Positions 15,600-23,513 are shown, counted from the stretch's first letter. The stretch: DNA of 27,825 nt from an uncultured Helcococcus sp. (GCF_946998255.1 NZ_CAMPYN010000012.1:1-27825), one strand, 5' to 3'. Notes: generated from the letters alone by a model not told the origin. Translations and numbers: made by a program.

Positions 15600-16934
15600 A
15601 TGTTTAGTTTTTTAGAAAAATACTTAATGGGGCCAATGGCGAAAATTTCCCAATTAAGATTGGTTAGGGCAATCACAGCAGCAGGTATGGCATCCATACC
15701 ATTTACAATCGTAGGATCATTGTTCTTGGTTCTAAATATTTTACCTTTAACAATCCCACCATTACAAGGTGTTTGGGATGCAAGTTTTAACAAGGTAACC
15801 AATATTTATATGTTAGCTAATAAGGCATCTATGGGAATCATAGGACTTTATTTCTTACTTGTAATAGCTTATGAATATACAAAGATAATATCTGAAGAAG
15901 AAGAAATTGATAACATGAGACCAATCAATGGTATGTTATTATCATTATTCGCATTTTTCATGTTTATTCCACAATTTGCTAAACAAGCAGGTTTTGAATT
16001 ATTACACAACCCAGAAACAGGCGTTATAAATGGTTGGGCAGTTGGAGGAGATGGTCTTTCAAGACTAGGTGCAACTGGTATATTTACTGCAATTATCACA
16101 TCATGGTTAATAGTAAATATTTATAAATTCTGTATCAAGAGAAACTTAACAATAAAAATGCCGGATGATGTTCCAGATGGAGTTGCAAACTCATTCTCAG
16201 CTTTAATCCCAGCATTTTTAATAGCTTTAGTAGTATTTTTAATCCAAGGTGTATTAGTATACTTTGACACAGACTTATTCGAAATTGTTTCAATACCATT
16301 TGGTTTCGTAACAAATATAGCAGGTACACTACCAGGGGTATTGGTAATTCACTTCCTAATCCATGCTTTATGGATCGTAGGTATCCACGGTGCTACAATC
16401 ATATCTTCATTAGTATCACCAATAGTATTACAAAATATGCAAGCTAACGCACAAGGTGCAAATATTCCGTTTGCTGGGGAATTCTACAATTCATTCTCAT
16501 ATCCAGGTGGATCAGGCGCTACAATCGGTTTAGTAGTTATGTGTATTATATTAGCAAAATCAGAACAATTAAAGGCTATAGGTAAGGCTGCTATAGTTCC
16601 TGGTATCTTTAACATCAACGAACCAGTAATCTTTGGTATGCCAGTAGTTTATAACCCAATTCTATCTATTCCATTTATCCTAGCTCCAATGGCTGGTGCA
16701 ACAATAGGTTACTTAGGAATAGCATCAGGATTTGTAAGACCAATCATTGCACAACAACCATGGCCAACACCATTAGGAATAGGTGCCTTTATAGCAACCG
16801 GTGGTGACTGGAAGGCTGTAGTTGTAGCATTAGCATCCGTTGCAACAGCTACTTTAATTTACTATCCATTCTTCAAAGCTTATGACAAGAAGTTATTAAA
16901 AGAACAAGAAGAAGTAGCTGCAGAAAATAACTAA
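15600..16934 (+). CDS. PTS cellobiose-family enzyme IIC permease, copy 1
   Basis: This 444-aa IIC channel domain of the lactose/cellobiose superfamily (CelB/LicC) carries the disaccharide across the membrane for phosphorylation by IIB. Motifs: HALWIVGIHGATI (about residues 256-268), FNINEPVIFGMPVVYNPIL and the ...QQPWPTPLGIGAF segment. AAGGAGG precedes the ATG. Copy 2 of the same length lies at 18617-19951; in the first 60 residues 51 are identical, yet the DNA has diverged throughout, so the duplication is not recent. It is followed 25 nt later by a GH1 gene. Confidence 0.95.
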   Translation: MFSFLEKYLMGPMAKISQLRLVRAITAAGMASIPFTIVGSLFLVLNILPLTIPPLQGVWDASFNKVTNIYMLANKASMGIIGLYFLLVIAYEYTKIISEEEEIDNMRPINGMLLSLFAFFMFIPQFAKQAGFELLHNPETGVINGWAVGGDGLSRLGATGIFTAIITSWLIVNIYKFCIKRNLTIKMPDDVPDGVANSFSALIPAFLIALVVFLIQGVLVYFDTDLFEIVSIPFGFVTNIAGTLPGVLVIHFLIHALWIVGIHGATIISSLVSPIVLQNMQANAQGANIPFAGEFYNSFSYPGGSGATIGLVVMCIILAKSEQLKAIGKAAIVPGIFNINEPVIFGMPVVYNPILSIPFILAPMAGATIGYLGIASGFVRPIIAQQPWPTPLGIGAFIATGGDWKAVVVALASVATATLIYYPFFKAYDKKLLKEQEEVAAENN

Positions 16935-16959
16935 TAAAATCGTAAAACAAGGAGAAAAA

Positions 16960-18396
16960 ATGAGTTTCAGAAAAGATTTTCTATGGGGAGGAGCAACTGC
17001 TGCTAACCAATTAGAAGGAGCATACAATGTTGATGGAAGAGGCCTAGCCAATGTAGACCTCTCACCAGTAGGTGAATCAAGAGAAGCCGTTATCGGTGGA
17101 AAGAGAAAAATGCTTGAATTTGAAGAAGGCGAATTTTATCCTGCAAAAGAATCCATTGATTTTTATCATAGATACAAAGAAGATATAGCTTTATTTGCCG
17201 AAATGGGATTTAAAGTTTATAGGTTTTCAATAGCTTGGACAAGAATATTTCCAAAAGGTGATGAACTAGAACCAAATGAAAAAGGCTTAGAATTTTATGA
17301 CAAGGTAATTGATGAATGTCTAAAACACGGGATTGAACCTTTAATAACAATTACACACTTTGACTTCCCAGTCCACCTAATTAAAGAATATGGGGGATGG
17401 AGAAATAGAAAAATAATAGAATTCTACGAAAGACTAGTAACTGTACTATTCAATAGATACAAAGGAAAAGTTAAATACTGGCTAACATTTAATGAAATAA
17501 ATGTAATTTTAGCTCATCCATTTATGGGATCAGGTTTAGTATTTGAAGAAGGTGAAGATATTGAAAAAACTCAATACCTAGCTATCCACCATGAATTAGT
17601 AGCATCAGCAAAGGCTACAAAGATACTAAGAGAAATCGACCCTGAAGCTAAGATCGGTTGTATGTTAGCTGCTGGATCATTCTACCCAATGAGTCCAAGA
17701 CCAGAGGATGTATTTGCGGCAATGCAAGCAAATAGAATGAGCTATTTCTTTGTAGATGTACAGTCAAGAGGATATTACCCATCATACAAATTAAAAGAGT
17801 TAGAAAGAAAGGGTATCTTACCTGACATAACAGAAGAAGATAAAAAAGTTCTTAGAGAAAATACAGTAGACTTCGTATCATTCTCATATTATTCATCTAG
17901 AGCAATAGAAGTGAATACAGATGATAAAAAAGTTGCTGACAAAACAGACTCTAACTTATTTGCTTCAGCTAAAAATCCATATTTAGACCATACTGAATGG
18001 GGATGGCCAATTGATCCACTAGGATTTAGAATTACACTTAATGAAATTTATGACAGATATCAAAAACCATTATTTGTAGTAGAAAATGGACTTGGTGCCG
18101 TTGATGAACCTGATGAAAATGGATATGTTGAAGATGACTATAGAATCAATTATCTAAGAGACCACATCAAAAACATGAAAGATGCAGTCGAAATAGATGG
18201 TGTTGATTTATTAGGTTATACAACATGGGGTCCAATTGACTTAGTTTCTGCTGGTACTGGAGAAATGAAGAAGAGATATGGATTTATCTATGTTGATAGA
18301 GATAATTATGGAAATGGAACTCTAAAAAGAACTAAGAAAAAATCATTTGATTGGTATAAGAAAGTTATAGCTTCAAATGGTGAAGATTTAGACTAA
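16960..18396 (+). CDS. 6-phospho-beta-glucosidase, GH1
   Basis: This GH1 retaining glycosidase of 478 aa splits cellobiose 6-phosphate or related 6-phospho-beta-glucosides in the cytoplasm. The acid/base is Glu179 in WLTFNEINV and the nucleophile Glu375 in FVVENGLGA. The phosphate-binding segment is SAGTGEMKKRYG, with Ser, Lys and Tyr as in LacG but Ala in place of the Trp after the Ser, which favours the gluco over the galacto substrate. FLWGGATAANQLEGA is the N-terminal GH1 signature. The ATG follows AAGGAG. A hairpin without T run lies just downstream (18409-18437). Short stretches of DNA are almost identical to the GH1 gene at 26254. Confidence 0.95.
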   Translation: MSFRKDFLWGGATAANQLEGAYNVDGRGLANVDLSPVGESREAVIGGKRKMLEFEEGEFYPAKESIDFYHRYKEDIALFAEMGFKVYRFSIAWTRIFPKGDELEPNEKGLEFYDKVIDECLKHGIEPLITITHFDFPVHLIKEYGGWRNRKIIEFYERLVTVLFNRYKGKVKYWLTFNEINVILAHPFMGSGLVFEEGEDIEKTQYLAIHHELVASAKATKILREIDPEAKIGCMLAAGSFYPMSPRPEDVFAAMQANRMSYFFVDVQSRGYYPSYKLKELERKGILPDITEEDKKVLRENTVDFVSFSYYSSRAIEVNTDDKKVADKTDSNLFASAKNPYLDHTEWGWPIDPLGFRITLNEIYDRYQKPLFVVENGLGAVDEPDENGYVEDDYRINYLRDHIKNMKDAVEIDGVDLLGYTTWGPIDLVSAGTGEMKKRYGFIYVDRDNYGNGTLKRTKKKSFDWYKKVIASNGEDLD

Positions 18397-18408
18397 TAAA
18401 AATTTAAT

Positions 18409-18437
18409 AAGGGTAAGGTTTATATAACTTTATCCTT
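18409..18437 (+). other. Intra-operon hairpin after the first GH1 gene
   Basis: AAGGGTAAGGTT (18409-18420) pairs with AACTTTATCCTT (18426-18437), 12 bp with two G-U pairs, loop TATAT. No T run follows, so it looks like an mRNA-stability or processing element rather than a terminator. Confidence 0.6.
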
Positions 18438-18454
18438 ATGGAAAAACAGGAATT

Positions 18455-18604
18455 ATGATGAAAAAGAATGATCCTATAGTAGCCTCTATAATCTTAAATA
18501 TAGGATTAACTAAGTTCTTAAAATTACTATCTATTAAAAACGAAAAGAATATTGTAGAAAATATATGTATTGATTGCAATAGTGTAAGTAGTAATCAAAT
18601 ATAA
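18455..18604 (+). CDS. Possible 49-aa small protein between GH1 and the second IIC gene
   Basis: An ORF starting with two ATGs (18455, 18458) runs 49 codons to TAA (18602-18604), ending 12 nt before the second IIC start and just before that gene's AGGAGG. The ribosome site is poor (ACAGGA). The peptide has a hydrophobic stretch (PIVASIILNIGLTKFLKLL) and a CIDC pair near its end. It fills most of the otherwise unexplained 220-nt gap in a tightly packed operon. I do not recognise it; it may be a real small protein, a coupling ORF or chance. Confidence 0.35.
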   Translation: MMKKNDPIVASIILNIGLTKFLKLLSIKNEKNIVENICIDCNSVSSNQI

Positions 18605-18616
18605 TAGGAGGATTTA

Positions 18617-19951
18617 ATGTTTGAGTTTTTAGAAAAGTATATAATGGGCCCGTTGACAAAACTCTCACAACTAAGATTAGTTAGAGCCATCACAAAAGCT
18701 GGTATGGCTTCTATACCATTTACAATAGTAGGTTCAATGTTCTTGGTATTAAATATTTTACCTTTAACTATACCTGCACTCCAAGGCTTTTGGGACCAAA
18801 CATTTTTCAAGGTTTCTAGTGTTTATATGTTAGCTAACAAGGCTTCAATGGGTATCTTAGCTCTTTATTTCTTACTTGTTACCTCATATGAATATACAAA
18901 ATCTTTCGGAGACGAAGATGGTATAGATGTAAACCCTATATCAGGTATGTTACTTTCATTGTTTGCATTTATAATGTTCATTCCTCAATTTGAAAAGGGA
19001 GCAGGTTTTAACTTACTTCATGATGTTGAAAATGGCATTATAAATGGTTGGGGAATAGGTGGTGATGGTGTATCAAGATTTGCAGCATCAGGTATATTCC
19101 CAGCAATCATAGTATCATGGATGGTAGTAAATGTTTATAAGATGTGTATAGTAAAGAAATTAGTTGTTAAAATGCCTGAAGAAGTTCCAGAAGGTGTAGC
19201 TAACTCTTTCACAGCTTTAATACCAGCTTTCATAATAGCTTTGATAGTATTTGTACTTCAAGGTTTGATGGTAAGCTTTAACACAGACTTATTCTCATTC
19301 GTTGCAATACCATTTGGTTTTGTAACTAAGTTAACTAATTCCTTATTAGGTATGGTAGTGATTTACTTCATAATGCATGCTTTATGGGTTGTTGGTATAC
19401 ATGGTCCTGTAGTTTTAGGAGCATTTTTACAACCGATACTAGTTCATAACCTAGCATTAAACCAAGCAGGAGCAAAAATACCTCTAGCACTTGACTTTAA
19501 AAATGCTTACGTATCAGTAGGTGGGTCAGGATTTACCCTAGGCCTAGTAATAATGTGTATTTTCCTTGCTAAATCTGAACAATTAAAGGCTATAGGTAAG
19601 GCATCTATAGTACCAGGTTTATTTAATATAAACGAACCAGTAATATTTGGTATGCCAGTTGTTTACAACCCAATTTTAGCTATACCATTTGTATTAGTTC
19701 CTATAGTAACAGGTGTAGTTGCATACTTAGCTATTACTACTGGTTTAGTAGGACCAAACATAGCTCAACAACCATGGCCAACACCAATATTCCTATCAGG
19801 GATAATAGGTACAGGTGGTGACTGGAGAGCCCTAGTATTGCAGGTAGTTAACCTAACTATAAGTGTAGTAATCTGGTATCCATTCTTCAAGATGTATGAC
19901 AAGAAATTAGTAGAAGAACAAAAACAACACGAAAAAGAGTTAAATAATTAA
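18617..19951 (+). CDS. PTS cellobiose-family enzyme IIC permease, copy 2
   Basis: This second 444-aa IIC is a paralogue of 15600-16934, with the same HALWVVGIHGPVV, FNINEPVIFGMPVVYNPIL and QQPWPTP segments. Differences concentrate in the loops after the HxxWxxGIHG motif (for example VVLGAFLQPILVHNLALNQ here), the region likely to touch the sugar, which suggests a different substrate preference. AGGAGG precedes the ATG. There is no second IIA or IIB gene near it, so it presumably shares the IIA (14469) and IIB (14837) of the operon. It is followed by a GH4 enzyme, whereas copy 1 is followed by a GH1 enzyme. Confidence 0.95.
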   Translation: MFEFLEKYIMGPLTKLSQLRLVRAITKAGMASIPFTIVGSMFLVLNILPLTIPALQGFWDQTFFKVSSVYMLANKASMGILALYFLLVTSYEYTKSFGDEDGIDVNPISGMLLSLFAFIMFIPQFEKGAGFNLLHDVENGIINGWGIGGDGVSRFAASGIFPAIIVSWMVVNVYKMCIVKKLVVKMPEEVPEGVANSFTALIPAFIIALIVFVLQGLMVSFNTDLFSFVAIPFGFVTKLTNSLLGMVVIYFIMHALWVVGIHGPVVLGAFLQPILVHNLALNQAGAKIPLALDFKNAYVSVGGSGFTLGLVIMCIFLAKSEQLKAIGKASIVPGLFNINEPVIFGMPVVYNPILAIPFVLVPIVTGVVAYLAITTGLVGPNIAQQPWPTPIFLSGIIGTGGDWRALVLQVVNLTISVVIWYPFFKMYDKKLVEEQKQHEKELNN

Positions 19952-19977
19952 AAATGATATATTTTGGAAATACAAAT

Positions 19978-19987
19978 AGGAGGTGAT
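19978..19987 (+). promoter_or_regulatory. Strong Shine-Dalgarno-like sequence without a start codon
   Basis: AGGAGGTGAT is a ten-base complement of the 16S rRNA 3' end, the most extended in the window. No ATG, GTG or TTG follows at usable spacing (stops come quickly), and the next gene starts 98 nt later with its own AAGGAG. It could be a ribosome-binding mRNA stabiliser of the STAB-SD kind or the remnant of a lost small gene. Confidence 0.4.
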
Positions 19988-20084
19988 TAATTAGATTATT
20001 TATTAAGAACAGACCAAATATAAATGGTTAGGATATTAACTTATAGTAAGAATGTAAAAGAATAAATAAACTAAGGAGTAAAAA

Positions 20085-21473
20085 ATGTCAAAGAAATTAA
20101 AAATTGTTACAATTGGTGGTGGTTCATCATATACACCAGAGTTAATTGAAGGTTATATTTTAAGAAAAGATCAATTAAATATTGGAAAAATTGTTTTAGT
20201 AGATATTCCAGAAGGTGAAGAAAAACTTAACATAGTTGGTGAAATGGCTAAAAGAATGATTAAAGCTGCTGGTCTAGATTGGGAAGTAGAATTAACACTA
20301 GACAGATTCAATGCTTTAAAAGATGCCGACTTTGTAACAACACAATTTAGAGTAGGATTATTAGATGCGAGAGTAAAAGACGAAAGAATACCTCTATCAC
20401 ACGGTGTATTAGGACAAGAAACTAATGGTGCTGGTGGTATGTTCAAAGCCTTCAGAACTATACCTGTAATAGGAGAAATTATTGAAGACATGAGAGAACA
20501 ATGTCCAGATGCATGGTTAATCGACTTTACAAACCCAGCAGGTATTGTAACTGAAGCTGCTATTAAACACTTTGGTTGGGAAAGAACTATAGGTCTATGT
20601 AACGTACCAATAGGACACGTTACAAAAGCAGCTGAAGTTTTAGGTGTAAAACCTGAAGATCTTCACTTCAGATTTGCCGGTATCAACCACTTCCACTGGC
20701 ATAGAATCTGGGACAAAGAAGGTAATGAAGTAACTGAAAAAGTTATAGAACTACTATATGGTGAGGATGTAAACCAAGAAGCTGAAGTTGCAAATATTCA
20801 TGATGCAGTATACAATGTGGAACAATTAAGAGACTTAAAGATGTTACCATGTTCATACCACAGATACTACTATATAGAAGATGAAATGTTAGAAAACAAT
20901 ATAGAAGACTTCAAAAATGGTAAAACTAGAGCTCAAGTTGTAAAACAAACAGAAAAAGAACTATTTGAACTTTACAAAGATCCAGCTTTAGATTACAAAC
21001 CAGAACAATTAACACAAAGAGGTGGTACTCACTATTCAGATGCTGCATGTGAAATCATTGCATCAATCGTGAATGACAAGGGTACACAAATGGTTGTTTC
21101 AACAAGAAACAATGGTACAATTGAAGACCTTCCATACGATTGTGTGGTTGAAGTTTCAGCTAGAATCGATTCAAGAGGGGCAAATCCAGAAAACTGGGGT
21201 AAACTAATGCCTGCAGCAAGAGGTATGCTACAAATCATGAAAGCTATGGAAGAAACAGTTATCAGAGCGGCTATTGATGGTGATTACAATGCAGCCTTAC
21301 ATGCATTTACAATTAACCCACTAGTACCTGGTGGAAGGATGGCTAAGAGACTTCTAAACGAAATGCTATATGCTCACAAGAAACACTTACCACAATTTGC
21401 TGATAAGATTGCAGAAATCGAAAAAGACGAAGAAATCACATCTTATGTTGATGAATTGATGAAGAGCAACTAA
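20085..21473 (+). CDS. 6-phospho-beta-glucosidase, GH4 (NAD+/Mn2+-dependent)
   Basis: This GH4 enzyme hydrolyses 6-phospho-glucosides by an oxidation-elimination route needing NAD+ and Mn2+, unlike the GH1 enzymes here. In the 462-aa sequence the dinucleotide motif is IGGGSSYTPELIEG (about residues 9-22), and the metal ligands are Cys172 in GLCNVPIGH and His202 in GINHFHWHRI. Also typical are DFTNPAGIVTEA and QETNGAGGMFKAFRTIPVI. It belongs to the LicH/CelF/ChbF group by context and by the GGGSSYTPEL start; substrate stereochemistry cannot be fixed by eye. It follows the second IIC gene after 133 nt that hold a start-less SD. A perfect 16-bp hairpin lies downstream. Confidence 0.93.
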   Translation: MSKKLKIVTIGGGSSYTPELIEGYILRKDQLNIGKIVLVDIPEGEEKLNIVGEMAKRMIKAAGLDWEVELTLDRFNALKDADFVTTQFRVGLLDARVKDERIPLSHGVLGQETNGAGGMFKAFRTIPVIGEIIEDMREQCPDAWLIDFTNPAGIVTEAAIKHFGWERTIGLCNVPIGHVTKAAEVLGVKPEDLHFRFAGINHFHWHRIWDKEGNEVTEKVIELLYGEDVNQEAEVANIHDAVYNVEQLRDLKMLPCSYHRYYYIEDEMLENNIEDFKNGKTRAQVVKQTEKELFELYKDPALDYKPEQLTQRGGTHYSDAACEIIASIVNDKGTQMVVSTRNNGTIEDLPYDCVVEVSARIDSRGANPENWGKLMPAARGMLQIMKAMEETVIRAAIDGDYNAALHAFTINPLVPGGRMAKRLLNEMLYAHKKHLPQFADKIAEIEKDEEITSYVDELMKSN

Positions 21474-21496
21474 TAACAACTAATAATATTTAAATA

Positions 21497-21530
21497 TTTA
21501 AGAGGTGTAAATCAATTTACACCTCTTAAA
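21497..21530 (+). terminator. Perfect 16-bp inverted repeat between the GH4 and yczE-like genes
   Basis: TTTAAGAGGTGTAAAT (21497-21512) and ATTTACACCTCTTAAA (21515-21530) are exact inverted copies separated by two bases. The right arm is followed by ATATATAG, not by T residues, so termination may be partial. It could instead be an operator or a 3'-end stabiliser of the upstream part of the operon. Confidence 0.55.
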
Positions 21531-21549
21531 ATATATAGAAAGGATATAA

Positions 21550-22188
21550 ATGAAAATCCAAAGTAGAGTAGCATTAACAGGCTTGGCTTTAATTTTGCTT
21601 GGATTTGCAGTTGGTTTACAGACTAAAGCTGCTATAGGAGTATCGCTAGTAAACAGCACCTTTATATCAATATCTACGATAACAGGATTAAAATTTGGTA
21701 CTGTCTCTAATATTGTCAATAGTTTTTTTATTTTATTACAAATTTTCATATTAAGAAAAGATATTAATATATTATTAGTTTTTCAAGCTATATTGATGGT
21801 TACATTTGGTTTTATAACTAATTTTTTCATATATGATGTTTTCACTTTTGATATAACAAGTTATCCTATGAGAGTAGTTTTATTTACTATATCATATTTA
21901 ATTATACCTTTTGCCTTGGTATGTCTTAAGGAATTGGATATTGCAAGTATGCCAATAGAAGGATTTTGTAAGTTATTGGAAAATAAAAACATGATGAGCT
22001 TTAGTAATGCTAGATTAGCTGTAGATATAGTTTCTCTTATAGCAACTATATCTATTGTTTTAATATTTAATATACCTAGCCCAATAAGGGAAGGAACCAT
22101 AATGAGCTTATTTTTACTAAACTACATGATAAGATTTTACATTAAGGTTCTTGGACCAACATTTGTAAAAGTGGGACTTGCGAATTAA
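21550..22188 (+). CDS. YczE/YyaS-like integral membrane protein, second paralogue
   Basis: This 212-aa protein of about five membrane helices shares with 11743-12405 the segments LQTKAAIGVSLVNSTFISIS, ITGLKFGTVSNIVNSF and the C-terminal PIREGTIMSLFLLNYMIRFYIKVLGP. The conserved ATG-side motif, central loop and C-terminus make them the same family, although identity is modest elsewhere. AAAGGA precedes the ATG. It follows the GH4 gene and precedes a histidine phosphatase with only 21 nt between, so it is likely within the same operon. Molecular function is unknown. Confidence 0.85.
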   Translation: MKIQSRVALTGLALILLGFAVGLQTKAAIGVSLVNSTFISISTITGLKFGTVSNIVNSFFILLQIFILRKDINILLVFQAILMVTFGFITNFFIYDVFTFDITSYPMRVVLFTISYLIIPFALVCLKELDIASMPIEGFCKLLENKNMMSFSNARLAVDIVSLIATISIVLIFNIPSPIREGTIMSLFLLNYMIRFYIKVLGPTFVKVGLAN

Positions 22189-22209
22189 AAATTAACAAAG
22201 AGGTGAAAA

Positions 22210-22818
22210 ATGAAAAAAATATATCTTGTGAGACACGGAGAAACTCTATTTAATTTAACAAAAAAAAGGCAGGGAGCTTGTGATTCTCCTTTGACAGAAA
22301 CAGGTATTGATCAAGCTAAAAAAGCCAAGGAATATTTTAATAAACATGAAATAGTTTTTGATAAAGCTTATTGCTCAACACAAGAAAGAGCTGAAGATAC
22401 CCTGAATTTAATTACAGATTTAGATTACGAAAGATTGAAAGAATTGAAGGAATGGAATTTTGGTGTATACGAAGGTGAACCAGAAAGTCTAGGTGCTCCA
22501 GATTCAGATTATTTTTTAACCAATCTAAATTTTGGTGACTGGTGGGTTAAACATGGTGGTGAAGATGTAAAAGAAGTTAGAGCACGTATGAAAAATGCGC
22601 TTGCCAAGATCGCTGCTGATGAAGGAGAAAATGCTATAGTCATATCTCATGCGGGAGCTATTTGGTCTTTGATTACTGGAATATTTCCTAGTGAAGACTT
22701 GTTAGAAAATAATGGTATAGAACGTGGTATAAAAAATTTAGCTACTTTAGAATTTGAAGTTTTAGAAAATGGAGAATTGAAATTTATCCATTTATTCCAA
22801 CCTTTATTAGAAGAGTAG
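22210..22818 (+). CDS. Histidine phosphatase (phosphoglycerate-mutase-like) family protein
   Basis: This 202-aa protein has the RHGE motif with catalytic His9 (YLVRHGETLFN) and the second core His147 in VISHAGAIW, the pair that forms the phosphohistidine pocket of histidine acid phosphatases and cofactor-dependent phosphoglycerate mutases. It lacks the length (about 230-250 aa) and insert of true dPGM, so a small-molecule or sugar phosphatase is more likely. It sits near the end of the cellobiose operon, 14 nt before the DJ-1 family gene. A role in removing excess sugar phosphates is inference from context. Confidence 0.9.
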   Translation: MKKIYLVRHGETLFNLTKKRQGACDSPLTETGIDQAKKAKEYFNKHEIVFDKAYCSTQERAEDTLNLITDLDYERLKELKEWNFGVYEGEPESLGAPDSDYFLTNLNFGDWWVKHGGEDVKEVRARMKNALAKIAADEGENAIVISHAGAIWSLITGIFPSEDLLENNGIERGIKNLATLEFEVLENGELKFIHLFQPLLEE

Positions 22819-22832
22819 TAATAGGAGTAATA

Positions 22833-23384
22833 ATGAAAAAAATAGCAGTACTTGTAGCTCCAGGATTTGAAGAAATTGAAACGATAGGGATTGTTGATAT
22901 TTTAAGACGAGGTAAAGTGCATTGTGATTTGGTCGGACTAGAAAATGTGGTAACTGGATCACATGGGATTTCAGTTAAATGTGATAAGGTAATTGATGAT
23001 AAAATTTCTCGCGACTACGATATGATTGTTTTACCAGGCGGAAGGCCTGGAGCGGACAATCTAAGAGATAATGATCTTGTTATTAAGGCTATAAAAGATA
23101 TGAATGATGAAAATAAATGGATTGCAGCTATTTGTGCAGCCCCAATAGTCCTTGAAAGAGCTGGAATTTTAGAAGATAAAAATTATACAGCATATCCTGG
23201 TTTTGATAAAGAAATAAAAGAAGGAAACTTCAAAGAAGATATAGTTGTTGTTGATGGTAAGATAATTACAAGCAGAGGACCTGCAACAGTATTTGAGTTT
23301 TCTTATAGCTTATTAGATTTGCTAGGAGTAGATACGAGTCATTTAAGAGAAGATATGCTTTATAACTTTCTAATTGGAGAATAA
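22833..23384 (+). CDS. DJ-1/PfpI (YajL/ThiJ-type) family protein
   Basis: This 183-aa protein has the DJ-1 fold: GFEEIETIGIVDILRR at the N-terminus with Glu16 in the place of DJ-1 Glu18, the reactive Cys101 at the nucleophile elbow in AAICAAPIVL, and VLPGGRPGADNL. It is close to the YajL/DJ-1 branch by length and motifs. Roles proposed for the family include chaperone or glyoxalase/deglycase-type repair of sugar-derived aldehyde damage; the latter is disputed. It is the last gene before the bgl promoter. GGAGT precedes the ATG. Confidence 0.92.
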   Translation: MKKIAVLVAPGFEEIETIGIVDILRRGKVHCDLVGLENVVTGSHGISVKCDKVIDDKISRDYDMIVLPGGRPGADNLRDNDLVIKAIKDMNDENKWIAAICAAPIVLERAGILEDKNYTAYPGFDKEIKEGNFKEDIVVVDGKIITSRGPATVFEFSYSLLDLLGVDTSHLREDMLYNFLIGE

Positions 23385-23390
23385 CTTTAT

Positions 23391-23419
23391 TTGCAAATAG
23401 ATTAAAACTTTGCTATCAT
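23391..23419 (+). promoter_or_regulatory. Promoter of the bgl operon
   Basis: TTGCAA (23391-23396), 17-nt spacer, TATCAT (23414-23419). Transcription would start around 23426, directly before the RAT element at 23430. Confidence 0.7.
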
Positions 23420-23429
23420 GTATTCATTA

Positions 23430-23458
23430 GGATAGTGATTGCAAAAGCAAGCTAAACC
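23430..23458 (+). promoter_or_regulatory. RAT (ribonucleic antiterminator) element, target of the LicT-type protein
   Basis: The 29-nt segment starts GGATAGTGATTGC, has an AAAA loop and continues GCAAGCTAAACC, matching the pattern of LicT/BglG RAT hairpins as I recall it (GGATTGTTACTGC, loop, GCAGGCAAAACC) at most positions, including GGAT, the paired TGC/GCA and the final AAACC. Its last five bases also form the left foot of the terminator at 23454, so the two structures exclude each other. Confidence 0.88.
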
Positions 23459-23495
23459 TACAAAGGGATTTCTGTATCCTTTTGTAGGTTTTTTT
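23454..23495 (+). terminator. RAT-controlled terminator in the bgl leader
   Basis: AAACCTACAAAGGGAT (23454-23469) pairs with ATCCTTTTGTAGGTTT (23476-23491), 16 bp with one G-U, then T residues. LicT binding to the overlapping RAT would prevent it forming. It can also end read-through from the upstream operon. Confidence 0.93.
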
Positions 23496-23513
23496 ATTGC
23501 AAAGGGGTTATAA

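Noticed and set aside
22210..22818. Authentic glycolytic phosphoglycerate mutase
   Set aside because: It has the RHGE core but is too short for the dPGM family; a general histidine phosphatase is the safer call.
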